NCBI RefSeq assembly: GCF_000224145.3
Contig: NC_020175.2
Span: 4,675,585 to 4,739,584 of the forward strand
DNA: 64,000 bases
Source: Ciona intestinalis
Lineage: Eukaryota; Chordata; Ascidiacea; Phlebobranchia; Cionidae
Reading direction: 5' to 3'
The notes beneath the pieces are model-generated. The model saw only the letters and a program-made list of their open reading frames with translations. It had not been told where the DNA came from and did no database searches. Made by a program: the position numbers and the translations under genes. Position 1 is the first letter of the stretch. Each line of letters starts with the position of its first letter. This document shows positions 44,501 through 56,361 of the stretch, one piece after another.

Positions 44501-47500
44501 TATATATATATATATCTTTTTGTTATTTACTTTTATTATATATATTTTTTAGGACATGACATTTCAAGATGAACTACCCACTATACCACCCAGCATAAAC
44601 TCCAAGGAAGTCAACAAGTTTGTGTTGCTTACTTTCCAAATGTCGAGCCCTGGTTGTCTTGTAATGCATCGAGCTTCTGGTGGAAACAGATTTATATCAA
44701 TTGACCAACCACACAGTTTGTCAATAACTCACTCACTCATCTTGTCATGGCTGTTTGCACTGGTGAGTTCTAACAGGTGTTGACTTCTATTTTGGCTCTT
44801 TTGGCAAAAATATTGACAAACCGAGGTTTCGACGTCCTATTAAGGTTGTTTGAAACGAAAAACAATTGTTTCATCAGGGTGAAATGACACTTAATTAAAA
44901 ATGAAATTGCTATAGCATGATTGTTTATTTATTTGTTTAATGCGATAGTGAAGATAAAATTATTAGAATAAATAGATATATGTAACTTTTTTTTAAAGTA
45001 GTTTTTACCCATAGCATGTTACCTACTGTCGTTTTGCTGCTATTTTTCTTCTTTCTAAAGTTTAAAATAATTTTCACTATCGTATTTAAATAAATAAATT
45101 AGTTTATGTCATGTTATATCAAATATTCCAGATACCAGACAACTTGGACAAACCATACGACCCACCACGAGAAGATGTGTTTACTATTGAACCTGATCCA
45201 GAGGAATATGATCCAATTTTATCAGAGTGTAAGTTTTATCATACACCTTATACTTACTGTTAAATTATAACATGGGTGTCTTTTTATGCACCAGACACAC
45301 ATGGTGTATTCATACATCTCATGCTCACTATCCAGTTATAACATAAGTGTCTTCTTATACACCAGACACACTTGGTGTATTCATACACCTCATGCTCACT
45401 ATCCAGTTATAACATTAGTGTCCTCTTATACACCAGGCACACATGGTGTATTCATACAACTCATGCTCACTATCCAGTTATAACATAAGTGTATTCTTAT
45501 ACACTAGGCACACATGGTGTATTCATACACCTCATGCTCACTATCCAGTTATAACATAAGTGTCCTCTTATACACCAGGCACACATGGTGTATTCATACA
45601 CCTCATGCTCACTATCCAGTTATAACATGGGTGCTCACTATATTTTGTATTTGTCTCACAAAAATTCAATCTAGCGGTATTTGTCTTAACCCTCAGTTCC
45701 ATATATTGTATGCCTGTATGGGGTAGATGTAGTAATAATAACTTTATTTCAATCACAAATGCTTATCTCCAGCTAATGAAGAAGCCTCCCCACCAAACCT
45801 AGTTGAGGTTCCTTTCAATGTTGTTTCCTTACACCAAGTATGGCAGGAGGAATCGCAAACCATCGCCACACATGCAGTTGTTATTCCAAACTTCTTTTAT
45901 AAACCAGATAGTAGAAGGAAAAAGCCAAAGGTAGTCTTCATATCTGTGAAATTTTGGATTCTTTTGTGTAATAAGTTTTATATGGTGAATTGCTTTGTAT
46001 TCTGAAGAAGCTTTTTTGTGTTTGTTGCAAACTTTTCGTTTATTTTTGTTATTTATTTTTTTTATTCTGCAAATGCAGCTTCACTCCACCTACTGGGAAA
46101 GCTACCATAAGTGCTACAGATTAGATTATTCTTAACCACATTTCAACCATGTTTAGAAAGAGAATGCCTTCCTACAAGTGGTTTGGCATTTCTTACAATC
46201 GAATCGAGTACAAGAGGTTTGTCCATGGCACACACGACCAGAGTCACCATTATTATACACATTACAAGAAACTCATTTATCTTGTGCTACCAAACCCATG
46301 TCAACTTATATCACTGCTTCAAATGAACCGCAGGTATAATAATGCTGCATCAATATGTCTTATGTATATAAATATCTCTTATAATATATTACGTACTTTT
46401 ATATGTGTTTATATTAATTGATTTTTAAAATATATCTCTTTTTCTTTGAATAATTTTATTTTTCTCCAATTTCATCCAGTTGATACAAAAAGCTCTGAAT
46501 AGAAAACCTGGATTCTTTTGGAAGTTGATTAAACCTGATGAACAAAATAACCTGGGACCAACTTGTGATAAGGATATACCTTTAGAAGTAAGTTGGTGAA
46601 CAAGCATAGGCGCCAAACCTGGGGTGGCAAGGCTGGATGGCCTACCTCAGAATTTTCTGCACAGCAATATTTAAACTTTGGAACCAAATATGTTTCATAG
46701 AAGTGCTTGTCCAACTATCGCAGTATTTTAAAAATTTGGCACCTTCGTTAGGTTTTTTATGTGTGTTTATCAAAAATATATTCAAAGGAATAAAATGGAC
46801 TGTGAGTGTAAAATTTCTTGTTCGCAGAACACATTTGTCATTAACGAGGCACAGATTACTTTTTTCACAAAATGATGAAAAATCCTTTTTGTTTTTTTCC
46901 ACAGAGCACATTTTGTCTTTTACAACGTGAAGCTCTGACCTACCCTGTGTGTATAATGGATCTCATGATCAGGTTGCAATTATCGTGCCTCGACCTTGTT
47001 GGTGTGAGGCTTGTGTATGTAAAGAAAGAGTTTATTCAACAAAGTACATGTGAGTACACAGTGCATGTAGTGTTATGTTCACTATATATACAAGTGGGGT
47101 CCTTGTGGAGCCAGGATTTAGACTACATTTGGCCGATTACCCCAACATCTAGTGATTTAGGCCAGAGTTGGTTCATTACCCAACACCTAGACTAGTAAAG
47201 GAGTTGTATGTGCTCTTGGGCAAGACAATTAATAGCAAAACCTAATGATATATTACAGTATGGCAGATGAAGTGTTACCCATAAATATAATTACGATAAG
47301 ATTCAGACTTACAATATGCAGCAATAGCATATAGATAATAATTTAAAAAGTCTTAGGTTCCCTGGCGTGCCACACTGAAGGACCCTACCCACATAGAATA
47401 ATATACACCTGTATATACTCTTGTGTATAACAATAACATCTATGTTCCAGTGTCTCACCGTAGTTGTGGAGATTCAAATGAAATAGTTCCTGCTGTTGCC

Positions 47501-50500
47501 ATGGCAATACGTGGCAAGTCAGCCATAAAAAAGATGATTGACATCATTGGTCCGCGAGACCCTGTGTTGGCAAGACTAACAGACCAAGGTTCAATGAATG
47601 CAATATATGGTGAACAATTATCAAAGAGAAGAGGGGATATAGATGTCCCAACTGGTAGGAGTTTTATGTTTTATATATATATTAACAATTTTTAGCGGCT
47701 CATCTGGTATTAAATGTTAAATAATGTTTACTGATGAGGGTTTGCCAAATGTCAGAAACCCACTAAATTTTTATACCAGATGAGCCGCTAAATGATTATT
47801 TACATTATGCCTGGTAGCAGAAGTAACAGAATATATCTTATGTGTTTTTGTGTATCCTGTTAAGTTAGGGACAGTCTTATAACACAAGAACAAAAAATGA
47901 TCATCAAACACTGATTTTAAACAAAAAAAATTGAACAATAATTTTTTTTTTAAACATAATGTTTGTCAGTATTTGTTAACATTTCAGAAATGTATGTTTT
48001 CCACTGCCCACGTGGTAAGGAACGGGTACAACAACAACTTGTTGTTTGGTTTGGTGGAAGGTTGAACGCACAAGATCCTTTTATTAATTCAACACCAACT
48101 ATCAACCATGAACAACAGTTTACCTTCGCAAAACAAAGCAATGGGAAGTCGAACGGGAAAAATAAAGGAAAGAGCCGAAGTAATTCAACATCCAGTCCGA
48201 TAAGTAAGATATATAATTTAACAAATTATTCAACAATATTGCATTAATTTTCTGCCTCTCAACCCCTGGGTCACCATTTGATTTGGTTGGTTCGCCTACT
48301 ACAATGGTTCACAAAGAATTATGACCGTTATTGTAAAAGTTAAATCATTTTATTGTATGCTTACAAAAGTTGTGTGAAATGTAGATATGATAGAAACAGC
48401 TTTTGGAATCTTTTGCCACAATCCAAATTTAAATTTCATATCACAGATTTGTTGACCTAATTTCATAACTACATTTTAAACCACTTTTGTAAGCATGCAA
48501 TAAAATGATTTAACTTTTACAATACCAGTCAAAAGACTTGTGGACCACTGTAGTGGGCGACCCACTTACAGGCTACAACCAGGAATTAATACACACTGCA
48601 ATAACTTAACTCAACTTTCCGCAGGAAATATATCAACAAGTTGTCCAACCCACCCCTCACATAGTTACTTAGTGACGAGCTTACCCACAAAGATATGCGT
48701 CATCGTATCGGCACGATTCCCTCCTCAGTTCCTTGGAGATGTTATAAGCATCGCAACTGAACAGGGTTACTGGTTAGAAGGATTGAAACGAATTCCGTTG
48801 AATGAAAAAAAGACGTCGTCACTTTCAATACAAACAAGGTTTATATTTTTTTACCTAAAAATATTATTTCTGAGTAAAACAATTTATAGTAGGAAGTTAA
48901 CATATAGTAGTTTGGTGTAAAATAGGCAAACATATTTTTTTTCATCTCTCAAAGAACTGTTAACTGAACACCATAACGTAATGGTTGGCGCGCCTTCTTT
49001 TAGCCAGCATATGGTAAGCACGATGTGTATACAAGTAAGCATGTGGTTTATGAAATGAGAACCCCCATGCTGTAAAAACTGTCTTTGCCAAGCCATACAT
49101 GAATGAATAAGTTACATTTATTTTATCTATTAGATATAATTAGTAATTATACAACCACCAAACACAGTTATATTGCAGGTATTTACATTACTTCAACCCA
49201 CCACCAAACCCTGACCTTACATTAGATGAAGAATATTATGAACTTGACAGTTGGTGGTTACGTCCTGTCAGTGTCTTCATGTTTGCAAGAGAGAATGCAG
49301 GGGCTCATCTGGCTGGGTTAATATGCAGTAAGCTCATTCTATGTTTTCTTGTAGTAAAGATTTTTGTGGTCAAAATATTTTGATCGATATAGCATGAGGT
49401 CTATAGTTACACTATGTGAGTCTGGTGTATAAGAAGACACCCATGTCCATGTTATAACTGGACAGTGAGCATGAGGTGTGTGAATACACCATCTGTGCCT
49501 GGTGCATAAGAAGACACCCATGTTTTAACTCAACAGCGAGCTTGAGGTGTATGAATACACCATGTGTGTCTAGTGTATAAGAAGACACCCATGTTATAAC
49601 TCGACAGTGAGCATGAGGTGTGTGAATACACCATGTGTGTCTGGTGTATAAGAAGACACCCATGTTATAACTCGACAGTGAGCATGGGGTGTGTGAATAT
49701 ACCATGCAAGTCTGGTGTATAAAAAATAACTTGTGTTATAATTCGACATTGAGCATGAGGTGTAAACACCTATGTTAAAATGCTTTACTTTATATCTTCT
49801 GAACATTGTCTTACCTAGGTATGCAGTCAGAGTTGATGTACCGAATGGTTCCACCCAATGAAGACGGCCACCTACGTAATGCAACTTCACAATGCTTTCA
49901 CGCATGTGTGTGTACTGATACCGTGCTACATGCTCTTGGTAACATGGCCAAGGTAACGCTAGTTTAATCTGTTACATACCTAGCTGTATAGTACTGTGGG
50001 GTAAAATGGATATCATAATCAGATAATATCTCATATTTCCTGAACTCTCAGTTTAAATTGTAAGGGTATGGTTATAGTTCTTTAAATATAATTTGTTTAC
50101 TACTAAACAGCTTTATATTAAGTTATATAACAAGCCATAGATAAACCATACACCTTCTCATAGACACCAGAGCTTGAGCTAAGCACTGGCAACTCCCCAC
50201 GTGTATTTTACTCCAACCCTGAACTAGAGGAAGTTGTTGTATTGTCTTTGGTGGGAAGACCAATCATGAAACAATCTGGTTGCATTTTACAAAGTAAGTT
50301 GTATATAAAATATAATGTGCATTGTCGGGGACCTTGGCAAAGTAGTTGTGAGCACATTCTTTAAATTCAGAGGATACTGGTTCAAGGCTTGTCCTTGCTA
50401 TCATTGTGGGCGTATGTGTCCTTGTTTTAAACAACACCAATGTTAAAGACTGCCATTTCTCGATAAAGCTGGGATAATGCTAGTTACATTAATTTATTCA

Positions 50501-53500
50501 TTAGCTATTATGTATGGTTGTTATATATTCCAATAGATCATTTCAAAATCAATTGTAACTTTGGTCTTCTTGAAATAGTTCAAAATATTTTAGTCAAAAC
50601 ACAACACTCAAAACACTTTATCCGTATTTTATTTTTTTCGGTAACATAGTACAAAAAATGCTTATTGTTTTAAAATATTTCCAGGACTATTACATGGCGA
50701 ATTTTATCTTGGCGGTGAAACTGCTGAGTCAGCATATTTTGAACGGTCGGATGAATGTGAAATCCTAAATGAATTTCATGGATTTGAAATTCTTGGAATT
50801 AAATTCATTCCTTCACTTTCTTCACAACATTCCAAGGTAACTTTATTAGCTCGGTGTTTAAATGTTTTATACTGCTATGGTATGAGGGTTAGAACTATTA
50901 GACGGTAACGGATTCAAAGCCTGACATTGCTACCATTGTTGGCTTGTGCACTTGGCAAGACACTAACGGTAATGCTACAATTCAGTGCTGACTAATGAGT
51001 TGCCTGATAATCACCCTCAAAGGTACATAAGTGGTAGCTTGTAAAAGGGCACGAGATGTATGAAACAGAACACCCCTATTATAAATTGGAGTTTTCACAC
51101 CTAATAAAGATAAAAAAAGACACTTTTAACAAGCTAAAGTAGCATTTTTACTTTTCAATGTTTTCCACATAATATGCCGATACTAACTCATTGACATATT
51201 TGTTTTGTTTTAAAGGAATTGTCACCATTTGAAGTCGGAACAAAGTTTTGGGGTGAAACTATAAGAAAGATCCAACATTCGCCTGCATTAGTTTGTGTAT
51301 TAAGGAGAGTGAACGCTTTTAAAGTGAGTTTAATCTTAAGATATAACAACTTATATTATATAATATGAACGCCCTTTTTCCAAAACATGATTTTTTTCTT
51401 TTTTATTAATAAGCGTGTTATATGTTCTTCTGTTTTTGTTCCAGGTTTAACAGAACATAATATTTTTCTATAACTGTTTGAATTACATGTTAAGTTTATG
51501 GTGTAATACGCTGAGGATGTATAACTATTTTCCGTAATAACAGGTGTTGCGTGAAGTATTACAGAATACTATCGACAAACCAAGTAAAGAAAACATTCAT
51601 GATACGAGCAAACTCATGTCTTCAACTACTGAGATTGCTTATCGACAGGTATTTGGTGTTTTTAGTAATGTTCATACACCTTATGCTCACTGTCAAGTTA
51701 TAACATGGATGTCTTCCTATACACCAGACACACATGGTGTTTTTATACACATCATGCTCACTGTCGAGTTATAACAAGTATGTTTTTATACACTAGACAC
51801 ATATAGTGTATCGTACACCTCATGCTCACTGTCAATTTGTAAAATGAGTGCAATCTTATACAACAGACACAAACATAACAAATTCTTTAATAAAACTATC
51901 TTTCCAGATAAAAACGTTTTTCTCGGACAAAGAATTATTTTCGGACAACCGATGTCGCCCGTTGCTTAAGTACCTCCCTCCCCCAACGAGGATTGCGCAA
52001 TACCTCATCGCAAACTGCATTCGTAGTGATGGGGAGGAGGGGGGTGGTGATGTCACTAATCCTGTGGTGGGACAAAACGGATCAAGCAAGTCTTCAAAGA
52101 AGAAGAAGAAAAATGGTACAGCCCTACAGTGTTGAATGTTTGGATTTTACCTTCTCTGAAATGTCAATATTCGTCGCGAGCAAAATGAAATAAAAGGATT
52201 TTTAAGTCTTATCAGCTAAACATAGACTTTATAGTTTTAGTGTAATCATCAGTTTACCCGTTATCTGGTTGATCAACGCGTTGCATTTTACCCGTTTCAA
52301 TTTTTTTCCAGTTTTCTCTGTCAATTTCCAGTTCGATTTCCAAACAAATATTACCTTGAAGTTATTACTAATAATTTGTTATTATTGTTAACACAGGAAA
52401 ATCAAAGGACAACGCTTCAATGTCTTTCCCGGCAGAAGAATCAATTATTGATTCCATGTTAGCATGGCCACAACCCCTCACCACTATACTTATCATTAAA
52501 CCAGATGCTTTTCCAAGACATTTAATCAAAGTAAGTTGAAGGTATCGCGTTCAAAGTATGCGTAGGTAACTAGAAATCAAAATTTAGTTTTGAATGTTTG
52601 GAAAACTTAATTTAACTGTCTGTTTTTGAAACAAAAAAAAAACACAAGCATGATTTATACACAGAATTTTTACCTAGATATTTCGTCGAATTCACCACGA
52701 AGGGTTCAACGTGGTTGCTGCTAAAATGACGCTCATGTCTGAGGACCAGGCTTTACAAATCGTTCCTAGAAAATTTGAAAAGGTAATATAAACCAATCTA
52801 ATTGATGTAGATTTTATTAAAACAAACATTTGAAACCTGATAAAAATGTCCAAATTTGCAGCTGTAGACAGATATGCATTTTCCCACAAAGTTACACACT
52901 TGGTAACTTGAAAGCGGGCACTAGGTGTATGAAACATAACACCTGTATCATAACTACTGTAATCATCCGTCCAGGCAAAGATAAAATAATTTACATTCAT
53001 CCAATTTCAATATTCACCAGATGCCTGGCGAACGCAATGTTTTCATCAGTAACATGATATCTTCCCCCACACTAGTGTTGTGTTTATCTCGTCATAACGC
53101 AGTTCGTAAACTTCTTGATATCGCTGGTCCCCAAGACCCCCTACAGGCTCGGAAGGTTGGTCACATGGTGGGGCACTCAACAAAGACTTTAAGAGCTGAA
53201 CTCGGAATTGATGAATTTTCCAACGCAGTCCATGGTATGTAGGCATGGGGCATGAGGTGTATGAACACACCATGTGTGCCTGGTGTATAAGAAGACACCC
53301 ATGTTATAACTCGACAGTGAGCATGAGTTAATGAATTACATCCACAGTATCTGAGACATACATATCAGCTTGTGAGGAACAGAAGTTATTCTTCCATGAG
53401 GGTTTGTGCTGCAACGAAACTGTTGAGTTGAAAATGGAACAAGTCCCCACTCCAGCTGAGGACTACATTATGTGTTGTGGTTTGTTAATGTGTTATGAAC

Positions 53501-54608
53501 ATAAGGAAATCAATGTAATACCTTTGGTTACGGTAAAATTAACATCTTTTTCTTTATCAGATAAAATGCTGGGAAGAGAAATCAAATTAGAAAAAGGTAG
53601 GTTTGGGTGAAAAATACTTCAGTTTAACTTGAAAGTTAATTCATTGTTGGCTTTGAATTAAACGGACAGCTATTAAAATCTGCACCAATTTTACATTTGT
53701 TATATTTCTTTATTCTTTTATTTATTTTAAAAGTAATTTTGACAATAAAATTCAATATTTTCTAAAAATTTAAGTAAAACTTGACTAAAATATTAAGTTG
53801 TTTCTGCTAAAAATTTTAGAAAGTCGTGGACTTAGTGGGATGGAATTGCAACCGATATGTGTTGTGCTTACTTCGAAGCTGGTGTTGCCACATAACACTA
53901 AGCAACACAGGGCAGGGGAAGTGTGCACACCATCATATGTTGATGTGCTGGAAAAGTTGATCACAGAAGGATATGAATTGAGTTGTTTACGAATGTCGTG
54001 GCTTCGCGACAAACAAGCACAAGTTGTTTGCGATAAAATGACCGGGAAGTTCGCAACTAACAAGCAAGAGATTGTGAGTGCTTTGTGTAATAACCCAAAT
54101 GATATATATATATTTTTGGACAAGACATTTTACAACACAATGTGATTTGATGCAGATTGAATATTTAACAAGTGGTCCAAACATTGTAATGTTGCTACAG
54201 AGAGAGAACGGACTTTTATTATTTGATTCAATCATTGGAGGGTGGGTATTGAATAAATGAATGGTAATCCTTGTGTGCTGGGGCAACGACAGTTGTTATT
54301 ACAAATCTGTGCTATAACGAATATCGTTGCTCCGCCACGTAAGGCTTAATTAGTTATGTTCATAACACTTGATATACACTGTGAATAAAAAATTTGTGCA
54401 TTACAGATTTTTAGATAAATCAAATTACAAAACTTGTTTCTGCAGTGTGACTCGTCAAAAGAAGGATTTTGATGAGTCATGTTACATTCTGCGCACGCAA
54501 ACAATATCACAAACCCACGACATTTGCAAATATCTTTTCCACCGAGTTGAAAACCCCAGATCTGTTGTTCAAATTGTCCACAAACGTGCAACTGAATGGA
54601 GAAATTGA
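38509..54608 (+). CDS. DNAAF8: DNAAF8-like N-terminus fused to a chain of NDP-kinase-like modules
   Basis: About 41 exons; 38 of 40 junctions I checked keep phase, for about 1,900 residues. Main exon starts: 38509, 38745, 38999, 39274, 39643, 40076, 40512, 40747, 40929, 41194, 41579, 41846, 42683, 43060, 43273, 43714, 44059, 44553, 45132, 45773, 46079, 46157, 46480, 46905, 47451, 47988, 48625, 49179, 49819, 50164, 50685, 51216, 51544, 51908, 52397, 52678, 53021, 53348, 53820, 54156, 54407. The N-terminus matches human C16orf71/DNAAF8: KWGSIISTVGDQLPLIDSDS, VDLDEILDGF, TTIYIDLRHEE. DNAAF8 sits in cytoplasmic dynein assembly foci and aids outer-arm dynein. After a linker come several NDP-kinase-like modules, the clearest at 46905-47654 and 52397-53400; the latter has IIKPDAF, KTLRAELG and NAVH. 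Doubtful: junction 46333/46480, where phases disagree, and the 46-bp intron at 46111. Confidence 0.75.
39115..39200 (+). repeat. SINE tail fragment in a DNAAF8-like intron
   Basis: GTATGCGTCCTTGGGCAAGACAC, TTAGTGGACATTGCTCC and CACTAATGGGTTG match the shared SINE body in forward orientation. Confidence 0.65.
41315..41410 (-). repeat. SINE tail fragment in a DNAAF8-like intron
   Basis: CATTAAGGACCACTGGGTTGGG, AAATGTCTTGCTCAAGGAC and CCGCAATGTTAGCAGCATC match the reversed SINE body. Confidence 0.65.
41809..41814 (+). terminator. Intronic poly(A) signal, short DNAAF8-like isoform
   Basis: AATAAA lies 155 bases after the stop codon (41652-41654) that is read if the exon 11 donor is not used, and about 31 bases before the exon 12 acceptor TTGTTCCAG. 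Confidence 0.6.
43181..43272 (+). repeat. 20-bp minisatellite filling an intron
   Basis: Four copies of GTTACATCATATACAACATT start at 43181, 43201, 43221 and 43241 (one with a T for C change). A degenerate fifth, GTTACATCACAG, forms the splice acceptor of the next exon. The whole intron is only 109 bp. Confidence 0.95.
43461..43680. repeat. MITE copy in a DNAAF8-like intron
   Basis: Left end TGTAGGGTAAGATGGGATAC and right end TTATCTTGCCCCACTCTACTATA are inverted repeats of the same family. An internal CATCCTACCCCACCTG phrase suggests a rearranged or nested copy. Confidence 0.65.
44440..44515. repeat. AT-rich simple sequence
   Basis: T-rich low-complexity DNA leading into an uninterrupted (AT)n run of about 14 units at 44489-44515, in a DNAAF8-like intron. 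Shorter (AT)n runs lie at 8374-8391, 17352-17374 and 41130-41148. Confidence 0.85.
45265..45635 (+). repeat. 71-bp minisatellite in a DNA­AF8-like intron
   Basis: Units start at 45265, 45336, 45407, 45478 and 45549, an exact 71-bp period, with a partial sixth. Each reads TTATAACATAAGTGTC, TTCTTATACACCAG, ACACACATGGTGTATTC, ATACACCTCATGCTCACT. The TACACCA/TGGTGTA halves form an internal palindrome. Confidence 0.95.
47691..47792. repeat. Fold-back MITE with 20-bp TIRs
   Basis: TTTAGCGGCTCATCTGGTAT at the left and ATACCAGATGAGCCGCTAAA at the right are perfect inverted repeats around about 60 bp. It lies in a DNAAF8-like intron, 37 bases after the exon end at 47654. Confidence 0.9.
48330..48523. 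repeat. Fold-back MITE with 41-bp TIRs and TA duplication
   Basis: The left arm starts TTGTAAAAGTTAAATCATTT and the right arm is its reverse complement, with one mismatch over about 40 bases. TA flanks both ends, as with Tc1/mariner-type insertion. It lies in a DNAAF8-like intron. Confidence 0.9.
49400..49760 (-). repeat. ~70-bp minisatellite, same unit as at 45265, opposite orientation
   Basis: About five units reading GTATAAGAAGACACCC, ATGTTATAACTCGACAG, TGAGCATGAGGTGTGTG, AATACACCATGTGTGTCTG. This is the complement of the 45265 unit. Confidence 0.93.
50330..50470 (+). repeat. Degraded SINE in a DNAAF8-like intron
   Basis: B-box-like TGGTTCAAGGCTTG, then CTATCATTGTGGGCGTATGT and GTCCTTG match the SINE body. 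A second degraded copy lies at 50880-51000 (GGATTCAAAGCCTG, GCTACCATTGTTGGC, GGCAAGACACTAACGG). Confidence 0.65.
51668..51800 (+). repeat. Two units of the ~70-bp minisatellite
   Basis: TTCATACACCTTATGCTCAC, TGTCAAGTTATAACATGG and ATGTCTTCCTATACACCAG repeat twice, with degenerate flanks to about 51870. A further single unit lies at 53238-53330. Confidence 0.85.
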
Positions 54609-55116
54609 CAATTCTTATCTAAGTTCTATATACATCCTACTTGCTTCGATGTTGGGGTAATATGCGGCATTTTAACCAACATTTGGTTCCGAACAGGTTT
54701 TCCTTAACTTTAAACGTCACACTTTTTAATTTTCACTCAACACATGCTGTAAATTTTTTATAAATTAAAGTTAAAGGGTAAAAATTTCACGGCACACCTG
54801 AGCCAATGATACAACAATTCTGAGTCTACATTTCAACACACACTGTTTTGGAAACCCTGGTCAAAACACAACACTTTGCATCATTGTGTTAAAATATACC
54901 AATATGTTCATTTAATACAAATTCCACTGTGGGCTGTAGGTTACAAACTTTACTTTTCCATCCTTTCCTATAGAAGTTTATTTTTCTATCTTTATACACG
55001 CTGTACTATCAATATGAGCCTCACAATTTAGAAGGAAATTAACACTTTACCCAGTGCTTTAGAAACATAAATACTGTTATTTCATTTCTTTGTTTTCTAC
55101 TTTTTAAATATATAAT

Positions 55117-55270
55117 AGGTTGGGGTAATATGGGACATGTTTTCATTCATTTTCCTGTCCCATTGGTTAGCAAACAAAGAATATTTAAAGATACATATAT
55201 ATACATGTTTCTCACCACTTTAAAAGAGTGTTGTTATAGCTAAAATGTCCATCTTACCCCCCTATATGTG
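55117..55270. repeat. MITE, full-length copy
   Basis: TAGGTTGGGGTAATATGGGACAT at the left and ATGTCCATCTTACCCCCCTATA at the right are inverted repeats. The interior has GGTTAGCAAACAAAGAATAT as in other copies. Confidence 0.75.
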
Positions 55271-55507
55271 TCTCCGTTCATTTAATATAAATATGTTTTT
55301 ATTTAAAGTGCAAATGTTGCAAACAAAATATCAAATTTTCAATATCTATAAATAGCAAAACATTATTGTTTTATTTCAAGTTTATTTTTTAAATGCGAAA
55401 CTTTATTTTTAAATGTGTTTTCTCTTCAAGTTAAGTTTTCAAATTAAACGGTTGTTGCAGTTTTTGTGGCAAATTAAGATGTTCTCTTATAAGTAAATGT
55501 TGAGTCC

Positions 55508-55599
55508 CGCGCCGTGGCTAAGTGGTTAGCGCGCCAGCCTGTAACCAAGAGGTAATTGGGTTCAAGGCTCTTCGCTGCTACCATTGTGGGCGTATGTGT
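55508..55599 (+). repeat. tRNA-derived SINE, head intact
   Basis: CGCGCCGTGGCTAAGTGGTT holds an A box and GGGTTCAAGGCTC a degenerate B box, spaced as in a tRNA. The shared body GCTACCATTGTGGGCGTATG then enters the assembly gap. This is the best-preserved head of the family in the window. Confidence 0.85.
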
Positions 55600-55649
55600 N
55601 NNNNNNNNNNNNNNNNNNNNNNNNNNNNNNNNNNNNNNNNNNNNNNNNN
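55600..55649. other. Assembly gap (50 N)
   Basis: The gap interrupts the SINE; a different dispersed repeat begins right after it. Confidence 0.99.
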
Positions 55650-55929
55650 ATTTGGTAACTCGTAAGCTGGCGCGAGGTGCACACCCGTGTTATAACGACT
55701 GTCGTTTTCCGGCCACGCGAGGATAAAGCAAGTTACGTTCATTCAAGCGTAGAAATCTTAAAATCAGATTAGATTTTGTATGGTTTGCGGTCGCTGCAAC
55801 CATTGTGGACGTATGTGTCCTTGAGCAAGACACTTAACGGCAATTGCTCCAACCCAGTGGTTACTAATGGGTTGTCCAAATTGTCAGCCATACATAAAAA
55901 ACAATCACCGACTAAGTTACTCCTGGTTA

Positions 55930-56052
55930 TTCGTAAGTATCCTGATCGTAACTAACATCGGTCTATGGAAGTGAGGGTGCAGTTTTATAATTCTTTGAAT
56001 GTTCTTTGTAAATAGAATGAAAAGGTGTCCCATCTTCCCCCACCCTACTATA
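55930..56052 (-). repeat. MITE fragment, right half
   Basis: Shares ATCGGTCTATGGAAGTGAG and TTCTTTGAATGTTCTTTG with other copies and ends GTGTCCCATCTTCCCCCACC, CTACTATA. Confidence 0.65.
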
Positions 56053-56207
56053 TTATGTTCAATATTGAACGATGTTAATGTGCAAAACAACTCTTCGACC
56101 ACCAGCTGTAGTCTTAATGCAGGAAACCATCACTGCGACTATACAGAAATATTTTAGATTTCGCGAAAGAACGGAACTTCTTCTTTTTAAATCAAAACGT
56201 TGCGGAA

Positions 56208-56361
56208 ATGCTTACTCGTTTAATAACCACCACGTCCGCGTTTAACGCAATTAAAAGACGGCGAGTTCTGGAACGAAATCATCTCTTCATTCAGAAGGCA
56301 ACAAAGTGAGTGGTTGGTTTGATTTACTTGTGTTTTGTGACTAATATTTGTTTCTGCAGAT
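56208..56361 (+). other. Upstream ORF in the 5' leader of the secreted peptide gene
   Basis: An ATG at 56208 opens 32 codons up to a donor at 56305 (ACAAA|GTGAGT). Spliced to the acceptor TTTCTGCAG at 56351-56359, the frame continues as AA|A then TGA, so its stop overlaps the main ATG (ATGA). It is basic (IKRRRVLERN). The exon boundary is inferred, and transcription could start inside it. Confidence 0.35.

Larger units (their letters stand above)
54609..56207. other. Repeat-rich intergenic region
   Basis: No gene seen. Contents in order: a full MITE (55117-55270), a tRNA-derived SINE (55508-55599), a gap, a dispersed repeat (55650-55745), a SINE tail (55787-55877) and a MITE right half (55930-56052). 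A variant signal ATTAAA near 54763 could end the upstream gene. Confidence 0.6.

Noticed and set aside
45265-45756. Frames through the 71-bp repeats (HMVYSYISCSL...)
   Set aside because: Repeat-driven reading frames inside an intron.
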